This document shows positions 17,332 through 26,068 of a DNA stretch of 64,000 nucleotides, piece by piece. This stretch comes from Flavobacteriales bacterium (GTDB lineage: Bacteria > Bacteroidota > Bacteroidia > Flavobacteriales_D > Crocinitomicaceae). A program made the translations under genes and the position numbers. Position 1 is the stretch's first letter, and each line of letters opens with the position of its first letter. The notes beneath the pieces were generated by a model, which was not told where the DNA came from, ran no database searches, and worked only from the letters and a program-made list of their open reading frames with translations. The stretch is taken from positions 1-64,000 of the forward strand of contig CANLIL010000009.1 in the NCBI GenBank assembly GCA_947491305.1. The letters run 5' to 3'.

Positions 17332-18672
17332 TTAGTTTGTTAAAAGACTCTCAAAATGCAAAAATGGCAATCCTAAATAGCTTTGTTGGCTAGCAATTGT
17401 ATTTTCTTCTTCTATTCCATTGTGGAATTTATTGATTCCAATTAATGTTGCTTTTTGATCTTTTAAAAGTTGGATACGTAAAACAGCTTTTTCTTCAATT
17501 TTTGTTCGAATGAATGCTGTTGCTTGGGGTGTTTCAATTCCATTTAAAGCTTCAATATCTTGAAATAATTCCCAAGCCTTTTTGCCAATTTCAGCTGTAA
17601 TAAATTCTATGGAATAACTTCCGCCTGTTGGGTCAATAACAGCATCAAAATAACTTTCTTCCTTGATTATTAATGAAACATTGATCGCCATTCTTTCAGC
17701 TAGTGCTGTTTTCGTTTTTGCGATACTGTCGAATGGGTGCGCGATTATTGTTGAAATTCCAGCTGAACTTGCAGCCATAACTTCTGTTGTTTGCCGCAAG
17801 AAATTGGTGTAAGGATCTTTAAGTGATTTATTTATGTGCCCAATTTCTGCTAGTATTTCTGTGTTGTAGGTGCAAGTATGCGCAGGTTGATAGGCCGCAA
17901 TAATTTTTGACCAAAGCGATCTAAAGGCTCTAATTTTTGAAATTTCAAAAAAGTAATTGGATCCAATTCCAACACTAAATTGTAAACAAGCACTTGCTTC
18001 ATCAATTGTGAAACCAAGGTTGAAAAGTTGTACCAATGTCGCATGACCTTGTGCGATACAAAATGCAATTTCTTGCCAGGTTGTTGCACCAACTTGTTGA
18101 ACAGCAAAACCATTGATGTGACAAAAAATAAATTGATTTTTTTTCGCTTTTTCAGCAATGTATTCAAAACATTCTTTAGAAACTGTATGAGGGTCAACTG
18201 CAAATCGAATCGTTTTCGGAATTGAATGATTGAAATAAGCTTCAACTGCTTTAAATTGCGCAATTGTTTGAATGGAAAAGCACGTTGTAATGTATTCAAA
18301 TTGGATTCCTTCAAAAGCAATTTTTAATGAATTTAAAACAGAATCATTCAAGGAAAAACGTAAGTAATTACAGCCTTTCATTAATAAATTTAAAGCATTT
18401 GTATTTGCTGTTTTCGCATCTGTTAAGTTAATTTCTTGACCAATATTCCATTCGTTGGAAGTTGTTTGGTAACCTCTTGAAAAAGGAAATGTTCCAGGAG
18501 TTTGTTCGAGTATTGTTGAACTTTCCGCGTGTTGAAAAGTTGAATAGTGAATTTCTTCAATAAGATCATTTCGTTCTAAAACTGAAAAATCAGCACCTTT
18601 CAGTTCTTTTTCTAATTGAATTTTCCATTCTGAAAGTGAACTTGAAGGAAAATCATTTTTTAATCCAATCAT
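17332..18672 (-). CDS. Methylmalonyl-CoA mutase, small subunit
   Basis: The 446-residue protein resembles the catalytic barrel of the large subunit (RGYQTTSNEWNIGQEI; VDPTGGSYSIEFIT; IGSNYFFEISKIRAFRSLWSKIIAAY) but stops before the cobalamin domain, as is usual for the non-catalytic small subunit in heterodimeric bacterial mutases. It is shorter than most small subunits, which often exceed 600 residues, because the B12-like domain is entirely missing. It is the promoter-proximal gene of the pair. A perfect inverted repeat lies 15 bases upstream of its ATG. No cobalamin riboswitch is visible in the upstream region. Confidence 0.92.
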   Translation of the reverse strand: MIGLKNDFPSSSLSEWKIQLEKELKGADFSVLERNDLIEEIHYSTFQHAESSTILEQTPGTFPFSRGYQTTSNEWNIGQEINLTDAKTANTNALNLLMKGCNYLRFSLNDSVLNSLKIAFEGIQFEYITTCFSIQTIAQFKAVEAYFNHSIPKTIRFAVDPHTVSKECFEYIAEKAKKNQFIFCHINGFAVQQVGATTWQEIAFCIAQGHATLVQLFNLGFTIDEASACLQFSVGIGSNYFFEISKIRAFRSLWSKIIAAYQPAHTCTYNTEILAEIGHINKSLKDPYTNFLRQTTEVMAASSAGISTIIAHPFDSIAKTKTALAERMAINVSLIIKEESYFDAVIDPTGGSYSIEFITAEIGKKAWELFQDIEALNGIETPQATAFIRTKIEEKAVLRIQLLKDQKATLIGINKFHNGIEEENTIASQQSYLGLPFLHFESLLTN

Positions 18673-18686
18673 ATTTATCTGCCAAT

Positions 18687-18714
18687 TTCAAACTTTTTTT
18701 CGACTAAGTTTGAA
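18687..18714. promoter_or_regulatory. Perfect inverted repeat upstream of methylmalonyl-CoA mutase
   Basis: TTCAAACTT, a 10-base spacer and AAGTTTGAA form a perfect 9-base inverted repeat ending 15 bases before the ATG of the small subunit. The half-site nearest the gene overlaps an AAAGTTTG sequence resembling a -7 promoter box with one mismatch. The spacing of half-site centres (19 bases, about two helix turns) suits a dimeric repressor. No regulator gene is adjacent, so the operator role is inference. Confidence 0.4.
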
Positions 18715-18755
18715 TGATACGAATATACGGATTATGCTTTTTGATTTTCTAATTC

Positions 18756-18911
18756 TTACAAAATATATTTCAACAATGAAAAGGCTACTGCTGTAAAGGC
18801 TAAAATTCCTAAAACGAGGATTGAAATTGATGTATGACCTTTTTTGCGTGCAATGGAATAGTTGATGATTCCGGCGATACAGCCGATAATAAATGAATAA
18901 ATTAAAACCAT
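18756..18911 (-). CDS. 51-residue membrane protein
   Basis: A short frame of 51 codons from ATG 18911 to TAA at 18756. The product has two hydrophobic helices (residues about 2-20 and 29-48) separated by a basic loop ARKKGH, giving a small hairpin membrane protein. The ATG directly abuts the TAA of the DUF1569 gene (TAAATG), which is strong evidence for translation, and frame length and composition suit a real gene. No family is recognised. It is the last gene of the LTA-synthase/lipid-kinase operon. Confidence 0.65.
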   Translation of the reverse strand: MVLIYSFIIGCIAGIINYSIARKKGHTSISILVLGILAFTAVAFSLLKYIL

Positions 18912-19361
18912 TTATACTAAACCAAATTGTTCAAAGTGATGGGTGAAATGTTTCGCATGCAATTGACACCATTGGTCAAAATTTAAATCACCATAATAAG
19001 GATGTTGCTCCGTAATTGTTTCATCTGAAAAATGTTCTTCAAAATCGATCCATTCTAACAAAAATTCATCTATTGCCAATTCAATTTCTTCATGACGAAG
19101 TGGTGTGTCTTTTTTAACAAATGAAACTTCAATGTTCTTCGCCATTGGTTTATCCGATGCTAAAAATGCTTGCATCTTCTCATGTTTATCAGCAGCAATT
19201 TCTAAGGGGAATTTTAGCTTTCCTGACGACATTTTCAATCCATCACACAAGTGTTCAACCATTCCTTGAGCGGATAAATTGCCCCATTTTGCAGGTGTGT
19301 CTTGTGTTAATTTATCCAATGTTTGGATCATTCCTGTAATATCTAGTTCAATAAAAGCCAT
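18912..19361 (-). CDS. DUF1569/DinB-like protein
   Basis: The 149-residue protein matches the DUF1569 type of DinB-like four-helix proteins: MIQTLDKLTQDTPAKWGNLSAQGMVEHL near the N-terminus with a His, and HPYYGDLNFDQWCQLHAKHFTHHFEQFGL at the C-terminus with several His residues that could bind a metal. No reaction is established for this family. It begins 4 bases after the lipid-kinase gene and ends directly at the start of the 51-residue membrane protein, so it belongs to the same operon; a link to lipid chemistry is only positional. Confidence 0.75.
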   Translation of the reverse strand: MAFIELDITGMIQTLDKLTQDTPAKWGNLSAQGMVEHLCDGLKMSSGKLKFPLEIAADKHEKMQAFLASDKPMAKNIEVSFVKKDTPLRHEEIELAIDEFLLEWIDFEEHFSDETITEQHPYYGDLNFDQWCQLHAKHFTHHFEQFGLV

Positions 19362-19365
19362 AACT

Positions 19366-20247
19366 TTATTTCTTGTTTCCTGTTAAAATATATAAACTTT
19401 GTGGGATAACTTCCACATTTAATTCCTCCCGCACTTGAAAAGGTTCTCCATCGTAATGAGCAAGAGTTTTACTGAGTGTTAAGCGTACTTTTTTGACTTG
19501 TATAATTTCTGAATACCTTGATTTATGAACAGATTTATTAAAAAAGCGTCGAACAACAAATGGTGCCAACCAGGGCGAAAATGGTTTAAAAAAACACAGT
19601 TCTATTTTCCCGTCTGTAATATCAGAATTTGGAGATATTACAAAGCCGTTACCAAATTCAGATGCATTTGCAATGTTGCATAGAAAGACATTTTTTGTTT
19701 CTTTTTCGCCATCAATTTCAACTGTAATTGTCACAGGTTTAAAGTTGGCAAATTCTTTAACTACTAATTTAACGTAGCTCCAAAATCCTCGTTTGTGATA
19801 ATTGTCAAACATTTTAGCAATGTGCGCATCAAAACCATAACCGCCAATTCCTAAAAATGGTTTATCGTTTACCAATACGGTATCCATTTTAATAATTGGA
19901 GCCGAGTTGATTGTTTGAATTGATTTTTCAATATCTACAGGAATACCCAAATGTCTTGCCAATCCATTTCCAGATCCACAAGGTATGATTGCTAATTTTG
20001 TAGTTGAACCAATTAATACTGTGCCAACTTCATGAACAGAACCATCGCCGCCAACAGCACAAACAATGTCAATTTTTTCTAGTGATGCTTCACGTGCAAT
20101 TTCTTTCGCATGTTTTGGGTATTCTGTATATTTAATGTCGTACTCAAATTTTGAATGATCCAAATTTTGTTCGATCAAACGCGGTAATTCCCCTTTTTTT
20201 CCTACCCCTGAAATTGGGTTGATGATAAATCGAATTTTTTGTTTCAT
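19366..20247 (-). CDS. Diacylglycerol/lipid kinase family protein (YegS/DagK type)
   Basis: The 293-residue protein has the DAGK catalytic fold: N-terminal FIINPISGVGKK, the nucleotide-binding CAVGGDGSVHEVGTVL (about residues 63-78) and PCGSGNGLARHLGIP (about 92-106), then SDITDGKIELCF in the C-terminal lobe. Such enzymes phosphorylate a lipid hydroxyl, often diacylglycerol or a ceramide-like lipid, at the inner membrane face. Its start overlaps the LTA-synthase-like gene by 4 bases. Diacylglycerol released by a phosphoglycerol transferase could be the substrate, which would explain the pairing (inference). Confidence 0.88.
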   Translation of the reverse strand: MKQKIRFIINPISGVGKKGELPRLIEQNLDHSKFEYDIKYTEYPKHAKEIAREASLEKIDIVCAVGGDGSVHEVGTVLIGSTTKLAIIPCGSGNGLARHLGIPVDIEKSIQTINSAPIIKMDTVLVNDKPFLGIGGYGFDAHIAKMFDNYHKRGFWSYVKLVVKEFANFKPVTITVEIDGEKETKNVFLCNIANASEFGNGFVISPNSDITDGKIELCFFKPFSPWLAPFVVRRFFNKSVHKSRYSEIIQVKKVRLTLSKTLAHYDGEPFQVREELNVEVIPQSLYILTGNKK

Positions 20248-22130
20248 TGAACTGCCGTTTTATTATGAATCAAGTCGCGATTGTAACGTTGAATAATTGC
20301 TTTTATGCGTTTTTCAACGCGTTTCGTTTCTTTTTTGTAGAACGAAAGTGAATCGGTTGTTGACATTTTTTTAATCGTGAAATCATTCATGTTTCGTACC
20401 TTGTCATTGGTCACAGTATAAAGATGGTTTTTTGTGAAATAGAAATACGAACCTTCTAAATAAGTAAATGCTTCTCGTTCAGTATTTTTGTAAATCGATT
20501 GACCGTATGCATAGTATTTTGTGTCAATATTTAATAGGTCTAAAATTGTTGGCATAATGTCCAATTGTTGAATGATTTTAGACTCTTTTTTAACTGGAAG
20601 TAATTTCTTTGGATGGTAAAAAACGATCGGAATTTGATACTTGAAACGTCGGTCATTGTACAATTGATTAGCTGTTGCAGGCGTGTGGTCAGCTACTAAT
20701 ACAAACAAAGTATTATCATACCATGCTTGTTTTTTAGCCGTTTCAAAAAACTTTTTCAAAGAAATGTCACCATAACTTATCGAAGCACAAATGGGTTGAT
20801 TTCCTTTGATTACTTTATTTCTCCATTTTGCTGGAACATAATAGGGGTGATGCGAAGATAACGTAAACAAGGTTCCAATAAATGGTTGTTTTAAATTCGA
20901 AAGTTGTTGTGCGGTCCATGGATTAAAATATTCGTCTAAAATTCCCCAAGTTTTATCAAAATGCTGGTCGTTGTTGTATTCAAATCGCCCAAAATAATGA
21001 TTGAATCCTAACTGCGCAGCAAAACCATTGAAACGCATTGAACCATTTGTAGCACCGTGATAAAAGCCTGAATCGTATCCTTTTTTCTTTAAAATCGTCA
21101 CCAAAGAATTTACGTTATTGTTTCCATAAGGCGAAGAAATGTAGGGATTATCCATTAAACTTGGAATAGAAGCAATGATGGAAGGAACAGCCTCAATTGA
21201 TTTTTTACCGTTTGCAATACCATATTCAAATGAAAGCGATTGTTTAATTAAAGAATCAAAAAATGGTGTGTAGGATTTCCCATCGTTAAATGCGCCCACA
21301 AATTCATTTCCAAAACTTTCCAAAATGATAATCATTACATTGGTTCCGTCAGGTAAAATATGCTGTGGTTGTGAAACTTGAATAGGGTTGAATAATCGGT
21401 CGTTTTCTTGCTCTGAAAAATAGTTCTTTACTTCTAAGCGCTCTTTACCGTAAGATTTTAACATGGTTAGAGGCGTATTTAAAATGAACGCAGAATTTTC
21501 GGGTTTAGAAAATTGAGCTGCTTCAACAATCCCCATTGGTCGCAACTGAATTCCACCACGAGAAAGAACAATAAACAAAGGTAAAATAACTATAAAACGA
21601 ATAGACAAAGCTAATGCCATTGGTTTTAAAGGTGTAAATACACTTTTTGTTTTACGATAAAGCCATTCATTGATTAGAATTATTACAACAAAGCACAAAA
21701 TAATCAACCAAAAGTCTTTGATAAATGTTAAAGCCAATTGTTGAATATCGCTTCCAGTTCCTAAAATAGTGAGTAAATCAAATGTAGAGCGTTTGCTCGT
21801 GTATTTAAAATATTCGATGTCCATTAAATTCAATGCAATCATTAAACTACTCACGAGATGAAAATAAATCTTCAAAATTAGTTCTTTGATATTTACCCAT
21901 TTTTCAGGTGATGGAAGTAACGAAATCAGGATGAAAGGCGCAAAATAAATCGTTATAGTCATACCGTCAAACCATAAACCAATGCAGTAATCAAAAAATG
22001 AAATGGAATTAAAACTTGCGCTATTAAAGCTATAAAACAACAGGCGAGAGAGTGTCATCATCATTAAAATGATGCTCAGTCTTTGAAATAGCGGTTTAAT
22101 TCCGCTCAGTACGCCGATGATTTTATTCAT
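20244..22130 (-). CDS. LTA-synthase-family phosphoglycerol/phosphoethanolamine transferase
   Basis: The 628-residue protein has about five transmembrane helices in the first 230 residues, then an extracytoplasmic sulfatase-type domain. Metal and active-site features include IIILESFGNEFVG, ANGKKSIEAVPSIIASIPSL with a Ser at the place of the usual nucleophile, TLSSHHPYYVP and LFVLVADHTPAT. Such enzymes move phosphoglycerol or phosphoethanolamine from a lipid donor onto a periplasmic acceptor. Thr is the nucleophile in Gram-positive LtaS, so Ser here is a difference (inference). I chose ATG 22130 since the TTG at 22136 falls at the predicted transcription start. It leads the operon with the lipid kinase. 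Confidence 0.85.
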   Translation of the reverse strand: MNKIIGVLSGIKPLFQRLSIILMMMTLSRLLFYSFNSASFNSISFFDYCIGLWFDGMTITIYFAPFILISLLPSPEKWVNIKELILKIYFHLVSSLMIALNLMDIEYFKYTSKRSTFDLLTILGTGSDIQQLALTFIKDFWLIILCFVVIILINEWLYRKTKSVFTPLKPMALALSIRFIVILPLFIVLSRGGIQLRPMGIVEAAQFSKPENSAFILNTPLTMLKSYGKERLEVKNYFSEQENDRLFNPIQVSQPQHILPDGTNVMIIILESFGNEFVGAFNDGKSYTPFFDSLIKQSLSFEYGIANGKKSIEAVPSIIASIPSLMDNPYISSPYGNNNVNSLVTILKKKGYDSGFYHGATNGSMRFNGFAAQLGFNHYFGRFEYNNDQHFDKTWGILDEYFNPWTAQQLSNLKQPFIGTLFTLSSHHPYYVPAKWRNKVIKGNQPICASISYGDISLKKFFETAKKQAWYDNTLFVLVADHTPATANQLYNDRRFKYQIPIVFYHPKKLLPVKKESKIIQQLDIMPTILDLLNIDTKYYAYGQSIYKNTEREAFTYLEGSYFYFTKNHLYTVTNDKVRNMNDFTIKKMSTTDSLSFYKKETKRVEKRIKAIIQRYNRDLIHNKTAVQ

Positions 22131-22138
22131 AATCAAGT

Positions 22139-22146
22139 CAAAATTA
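22139..22146 (-). promoter_or_regulatory. -7 promoter box (TAATTTTG) of the LTA-synthase-like operon
   Basis: Full match to TAnnTTTG on the minus strand. Transcription would start near 22134, only about 4 bases before the ATG at 22130, so the leader would be extremely short. Confidence 0.45.
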
Positions 22147-22205
22147 GGAATATTCTCTTTAAGTTTTCTATTATTGCAAGAACAACTTGTTAAAAAAGAT
22201 CAATT

Positions 22206-23066
22206 ATGCTTCAAAAACTAATTATTATTCTTGTTTTACTTTCAAATTTTGTCGTTTTCAGTCAAAATGATGGCGCTTTTGTAATTTTCAATTCAAAAGG
22301 TAAAAAAGTTTCATTGGAAAAAATGTTATCCGATATTTCTCAAAAAGAAGCTGTTTTCTTTGGTGAGCAACACGATAATCCAATTGCACATTGGATTGAA
22401 TTACAAGTATTGAAACGAATGGAAGCAACCTACCACGCTGATTTAGTTGTTGGGTTTGAAATGTATGAACACGATCAACAAGAATTATTGACGCAATTTT
22501 TAGCGAAACAACTTTCAGAAAAACAATTTAAAGACACGGTTCGACAATGGAATAATTATGCAACGGATTACAAACCTTTGTTGCTATTTATGCAAGAGAA
22601 ACAATTGAAGGGCATTGCAACAAATGTACCACGAAGGTTTGCGAATTTACTTTTCAAGAAAGGGTATAAAGCGTTGGATACCTTAAGTTTAATAGATAAA
22701 AGTAACATGGTTCCTTTGCCTTTTACGATTGATTCAACCCTGACACAATATGCAGCGTTGAAAGAAATGGAAGAACATATGGGAGGAAAACAAATGATGG
22801 CAGCGCAGGCATTAAAAGATGCAACAATGGCGCATTTTCTTTTAGAAAGTATTAATAAAGGAAAGAAAATCCTTCATTTTAATGGTGCTTACCATACAGA
22901 TTTTTACCAAGGAATTTTATGGTATGTTCAACAAGTGGCGCCTATGATTCAAACTATAACAATTTCAACGATTACCCAGCAATCGATTAAAAAATTAGAA
23001 AAGGAACATCGTAATAAAGCAACGTATATCATCTGTGTTGCTGAAGATATGACGAGAACGTATTAA
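22206..23066 (+). CDS. ChaN-family haem-associated protein
   Basis: The 286-residue exported protein has a signal peptide (about residues 1-20, ending VVFSQ) without a lipobox and then a ChaN/Tiki-type domain: AVFFGEQHDNPIAHWIELQVL, VGFEMYEHDQQELLTQFL and HFNGAYHTDFYQGILWYVQQ. ChaN proteins bind haem and take part in iron acquisition; the wider Tiki/EreA superfamily also includes proteases and esterases, so a haem role is likely but not certain. It is a single gene facing the AsmA-like gene across a bidirectional terminator. Confidence 0.8.
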   Translation: MLQKLIIILVLLSNFVVFSQNDGAFVIFNSKGKKVSLEKMLSDISQKEAVFFGEQHDNPIAHWIELQVLKRMEATYHADLVVGFEMYEHDQQELLTQFLAKQLSEKQFKDTVRQWNNYATDYKPLLLFMQEKQLKGIATNVPRRFANLLFKKGYKALDTLSLIDKSNMVPLPFTIDSTLTQYAALKEMEEHMGGKQMMAAQALKDATMAHFLLESINKGKKILHFNGAYHTDFYQGILWYVQQVAPMIQTITISTITQQSIKKLEKEHRNKATYIICVAEDMTRTY

Positions 23067-23082
23067 ACCGAATTGTTAATCA

Positions 23083-23120
23083 CAAAAAAAAGCTGGATTG
23101 TTACAATCCAGCTTTTTTTT
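23083..23120. terminator. Bidirectional intrinsic terminator between chaN-like and asmA-like genes
   Basis: AGCTGGATTG / CAATCCAGCT stem of 10 base pairs with a 3-base loop, flanked by an A run on the left and a T run on the right, so it can end transcription from both convergent genes. Confidence 0.9.
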
Positions 23121-23130
23121 GTTCATTATT

Positions 23131-26004
23131 TTACTTGATTTTATCTGCTCGCTCTTTTGCATCTTGCATAATTGCATCTGCTTTTTTATTTGCTTCAGCA
23201 TTGAGTTTGTTGATTTTATCGTCGGTAATTTTTGTGATTTTGTTCCCAGCGATTTCAGCTGCTTTTTTCTGGAATATATTTGAACCAGCATTGCTAACTA
23301 AATTATCTACTTCTTTTTTAGCTTGTGCTTTTAACTCGTCAGCTTGTTTTCTTGCTTCTGCTTTAATTTTGTCCGCTTGTCGTTGAGCGTCTGCCATGAT
23401 TTCAGCTTTTTTGGCATTTAAATCTTCTCGAACCTCAGTTATTTTTTGGTTGATAATTGCTTTAGCAGTATCTTTAATTGCTTGCTTCGCATTTGCAAGA
23501 TTATCCTTTAAATTTCCGGTTGCGGCTAACAAAGCTTCTTTGAAATCGGTGTTGATTTTTGGATTGGTAACTGTCCCAATCATGTTTACTTTTACAGGAA
23601 TAATAGCTGGAATAGCTGCAATGTTCAACTTTGGCAGCATTGAATTTACTTTAGCCAACGCTTTTTCAGCAGTTTTAATCATTTCAGCTGGAATTTCTTC
23701 TTTAGGAACCAATAATTTAATGTCATAATTAATTGATTGATCTAAACTAGTATATCCAGCGATGTTTGCGTTCATTTTCCCTAATTTCACATCAAAAGGT
23801 GCAACGCTAAGTTTTCCGTCTGATAACTTAAATTTCAAGTAAACATCTTTCAGTGTTTGTTTTGCGTATGATTCCTTTTTCAAAGCAGCAGCTAATTCTT
23901 CTAATGGTTTAAATCCTGAAACGGTCAACGATTTTGTTGAGAAATCTCCATTGGCATTTAAAGATGGATAAATAGGGTCAAGGTTAGCTGTTAACGAAGA
24001 TTTCATTGTGAATGTTGAACTAATTTTCCCTTGCGCATATTTTGTAATAGGTGCAATTTTTTCAATTGTAACAAAGTTTGTTGCTAATTCAGTTACATCA
24101 ATTTCTTTTAAGTTGTATGCGAAATTAACAGCTGGTTTGTAATGATCAACCGTTGAGAAATCTCCTGAAAGTCCAACTAAACCACCCATCGTATTCATTG
24201 TTAAATTTGAAAGTGTTGCCACTTCATCTTTTATTTTTACGCCACCAGTTACATTCTTGATAGCCATTTTGTTGTAATAAACAGTAGCGATAGTTGTTGT
24301 TAAATTGAAATCAATGTTATCTGGAATCAACATTGGTTCACTGTTTGTAGTAGTTTGAGGTTTTTCTTCTTTTTTAAGATCATTTGAAGTACTTGGAACA
24401 AGATTCATCAATTGGTCTAAATCTAAGGTGTTACTTGTGAAGGTGAAAACTCCTTTTAACAATTCATTTCGAAAAACGTAACCCATGTAATTGTCGATTG
24501 TTCCATTCATTTGGAAATCTGAGCGACCTGTTTTCGCAATTAATTTCTCTAAGCTTAAGTTTTTTGGTGTGAACCTAAAGATTAGGTTGGCAATTTCAAC
24601 GTGATCATTTAATTCTTTTGATTTATAAAGCATGTTCCACAATTCAAGTGTTCCGGAAGCTTTGAACGCTTCGTAATTTCCTTTGTCGATTGCGCTTAAA
24701 CGACCATTTAAATTGACATCAGCTTTTAATTTTCCTTTGTAAGATTCTCCATCTCCCATTGGAATAACTTGTTTCAAAGTCGCTAAGTCAACATTTGCTA
24801 ACACTTTTGCAACTAGCAACGGATCTGTCATTGGGTTGCGCATTTTTAAAGTTGCGTCCAAGGTATTTCCTGCAAAATCTGCGTGGAATTTATTAACATC
24901 AACTGTCATTTCATCCATGTTTGCACCGCCTTTAAAAGTTGAAGCCGCTTTTACAACAATGTTTTTAATCGTACCAGGTAAATCTGGGTACTTGATGGAT
25001 GCATTGGCTACGTTTAATTTGAAATCCCATGCTGGCATGTTTTTATCGTCCATTTTACCTTTTAAGAAACCACCAAAATCCAAAGAACCTTTTGTAATCA
25101 TGGATTCATAACCAGTTTGATAGAACGTTGGAATTAACGATAAGAAATCTTTGAATGTTGCTTGTGAAGCATTTATTTTAAAATCCATGTTGGAAGATTT
25201 TTCTAACATTTCATAAAAACCATCCAATGAGAAAGTCAAGGCATTTAATTTGAATTCATTTTCTTTTAAGGTGAATTTTGAACTATTTTCGCTGAATTCC
25301 ATCAGAAGATTTACGATGAAATTTGTTTTAACTTCCGATAAATAAGCAACGCCATCCATGTTAAACGTCATTTTATCCATTGAAGTAGTCGTTTCAAAGT
25401 CAATGATATCTGCTGTTAAATCTCCTTTTCCATGATGGTTTAAGTTTTGAATATCTAACAACATATCGGATGTTTGGTCGTCGTATTTTACGCTTCCGTT
25501 CGTGATGGAATATTCTTTCAACGAAAGTTTGAAATTGGAAGGTTCTTCTACTTGTTCAACTGGTTTAACTGAATCTGGTTTCACAATGTCGTAATTTGCT
25601 TTTCCATTTTTCAAGATGCGCACATCAAATTTTGGTTCAACTAAATTGATTGCGTTGATTTCAATTTGATCACCACCAACAACATTCCAAAAACCTACTT
25701 CTGCACTGAATTGTTTGATGTTTGCCAATTCAACACCTTTAAATTCATTGATTCCTTCCAGTTTTGTATCGTTTAATTCAATTGTCATAGAAGGAAACGT
25801 ACTAATAAACGTTAGGTCAAAATCACCCATCGATAATTTAGCATTCAACGATTTGTTAACCTCGTCAATAACCATTTTTTTAAGATCGTCTTTAAAGAAA
25901 TAAGGAATTGCAATTAAGATCGCTAGTAGAACTGCAAATCCAATTCCAGTCCATTTTAATATTCTTTTAACCAGACTTTTTTTCTTTTTTTCAATTGAAT
26001 TCAT
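23131..26004 (-). CDS. AsmA-like envelope protein with C-terminal amphipathic coiled coil
   Basis: The 957-residue protein has a basic N-terminus and one transmembrane anchor (about residues 10-31), then a long AsmA/TamB-like domain with repeated beta segments such as SMGDFDLTFISTFPSMTIELNDTKLEG, GGDQIEINAINLVEPKFDVRIL and AKTGRSDFQMNGTIDNYMG. AsmA-type proteins form hydrophobic grooves that move phospholipids between membranes. The last 130 residues are Lys/Ala-rich, with recurring A-D-K-I-K-A-E-A units, unlike the rest. I start at ATG 26004; the frame continues 74 codons upstream across the divergent barrel gene's start, which cannot be coding. Confidence 0.88.
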   Translation of the reverse strand: MNSIEKKKKSLVKRILKWTGIGFAVLLAILIAIPYFFKDDLKKMVIDEVNKSLNAKLSMGDFDLTFISTFPSMTIELNDTKLEGINEFKGVELANIKQFSAEVGFWNVVGGDQIEINAINLVEPKFDVRILKNGKANYDIVKPDSVKPVEQVEEPSNFKLSLKEYSITNGSVKYDDQTSDMLLDIQNLNHHGKGDLTADIIDFETTTSMDKMTFNMDGVAYLSEVKTNFIVNLLMEFSENSSKFTLKENEFKLNALTFSLDGFYEMLEKSSNMDFKINASQATFKDFLSLIPTFYQTGYESMITKGSLDFGGFLKGKMDDKNMPAWDFKLNVANASIKYPDLPGTIKNIVVKAASTFKGGANMDEMTVDVNKFHADFAGNTLDATLKMRNPMTDPLLVAKVLANVDLATLKQVIPMGDGESYKGKLKADVNLNGRLSAIDKGNYEAFKASGTLELWNMLYKSKELNDHVEIANLIFRFTPKNLSLEKLIAKTGRSDFQMNGTIDNYMGYVFRNELLKGVFTFTSNTLDLDQLMNLVPSTSNDLKKEEKPQTTTNSEPMLIPDNIDFNLTTTIATVYYNKMAIKNVTGGVKIKDEVATLSNLTMNTMGGLVGLSGDFSTVDHYKPAVNFAYNLKEIDVTELATNFVTIEKIAPITKYAQGKISSTFTMKSSLTANLDPIYPSLNANGDFSTKSLTVSGFKPLEELAAALKKESYAKQTLKDVYLKFKLSDGKLSVAPFDVKLGKMNANIAGYTSLDQSINYDIKLLVPKEEIPAEMIKTAEKALAKVNSMLPKLNIAAIPAIIPVKVNMIGTVTNPKINTDFKEALLAATGNLKDNLANAKQAIKDTAKAIINQKITEVREDLNAKKAEIMADAQRQADKIKAEARKQADELKAQAKKEVDNLVSNAGSNIFQKKAAEIAGNKITKITDDKINKLNAEANKKADAIMQDAKERADKIK

Positions 26005-26068
26005 AGGAAACGTTGTTAAATTGACGATATTTGTTTGTTTATTATTAGGAATGTAAAAATAACGAAAA

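Noticed and set aside
18673-18755. Search for a cobalamin riboswitch before methylmalonyl-CoA mutase
   Set aside because: The region is too short, lacks the conserved B12-box and shows an inverted repeat instead.
23076-23291. Open frame across the terminator and AsmA tail
   Set aside because: It contains the bidirectional terminator and is a shadow of the AsmA-like gene.
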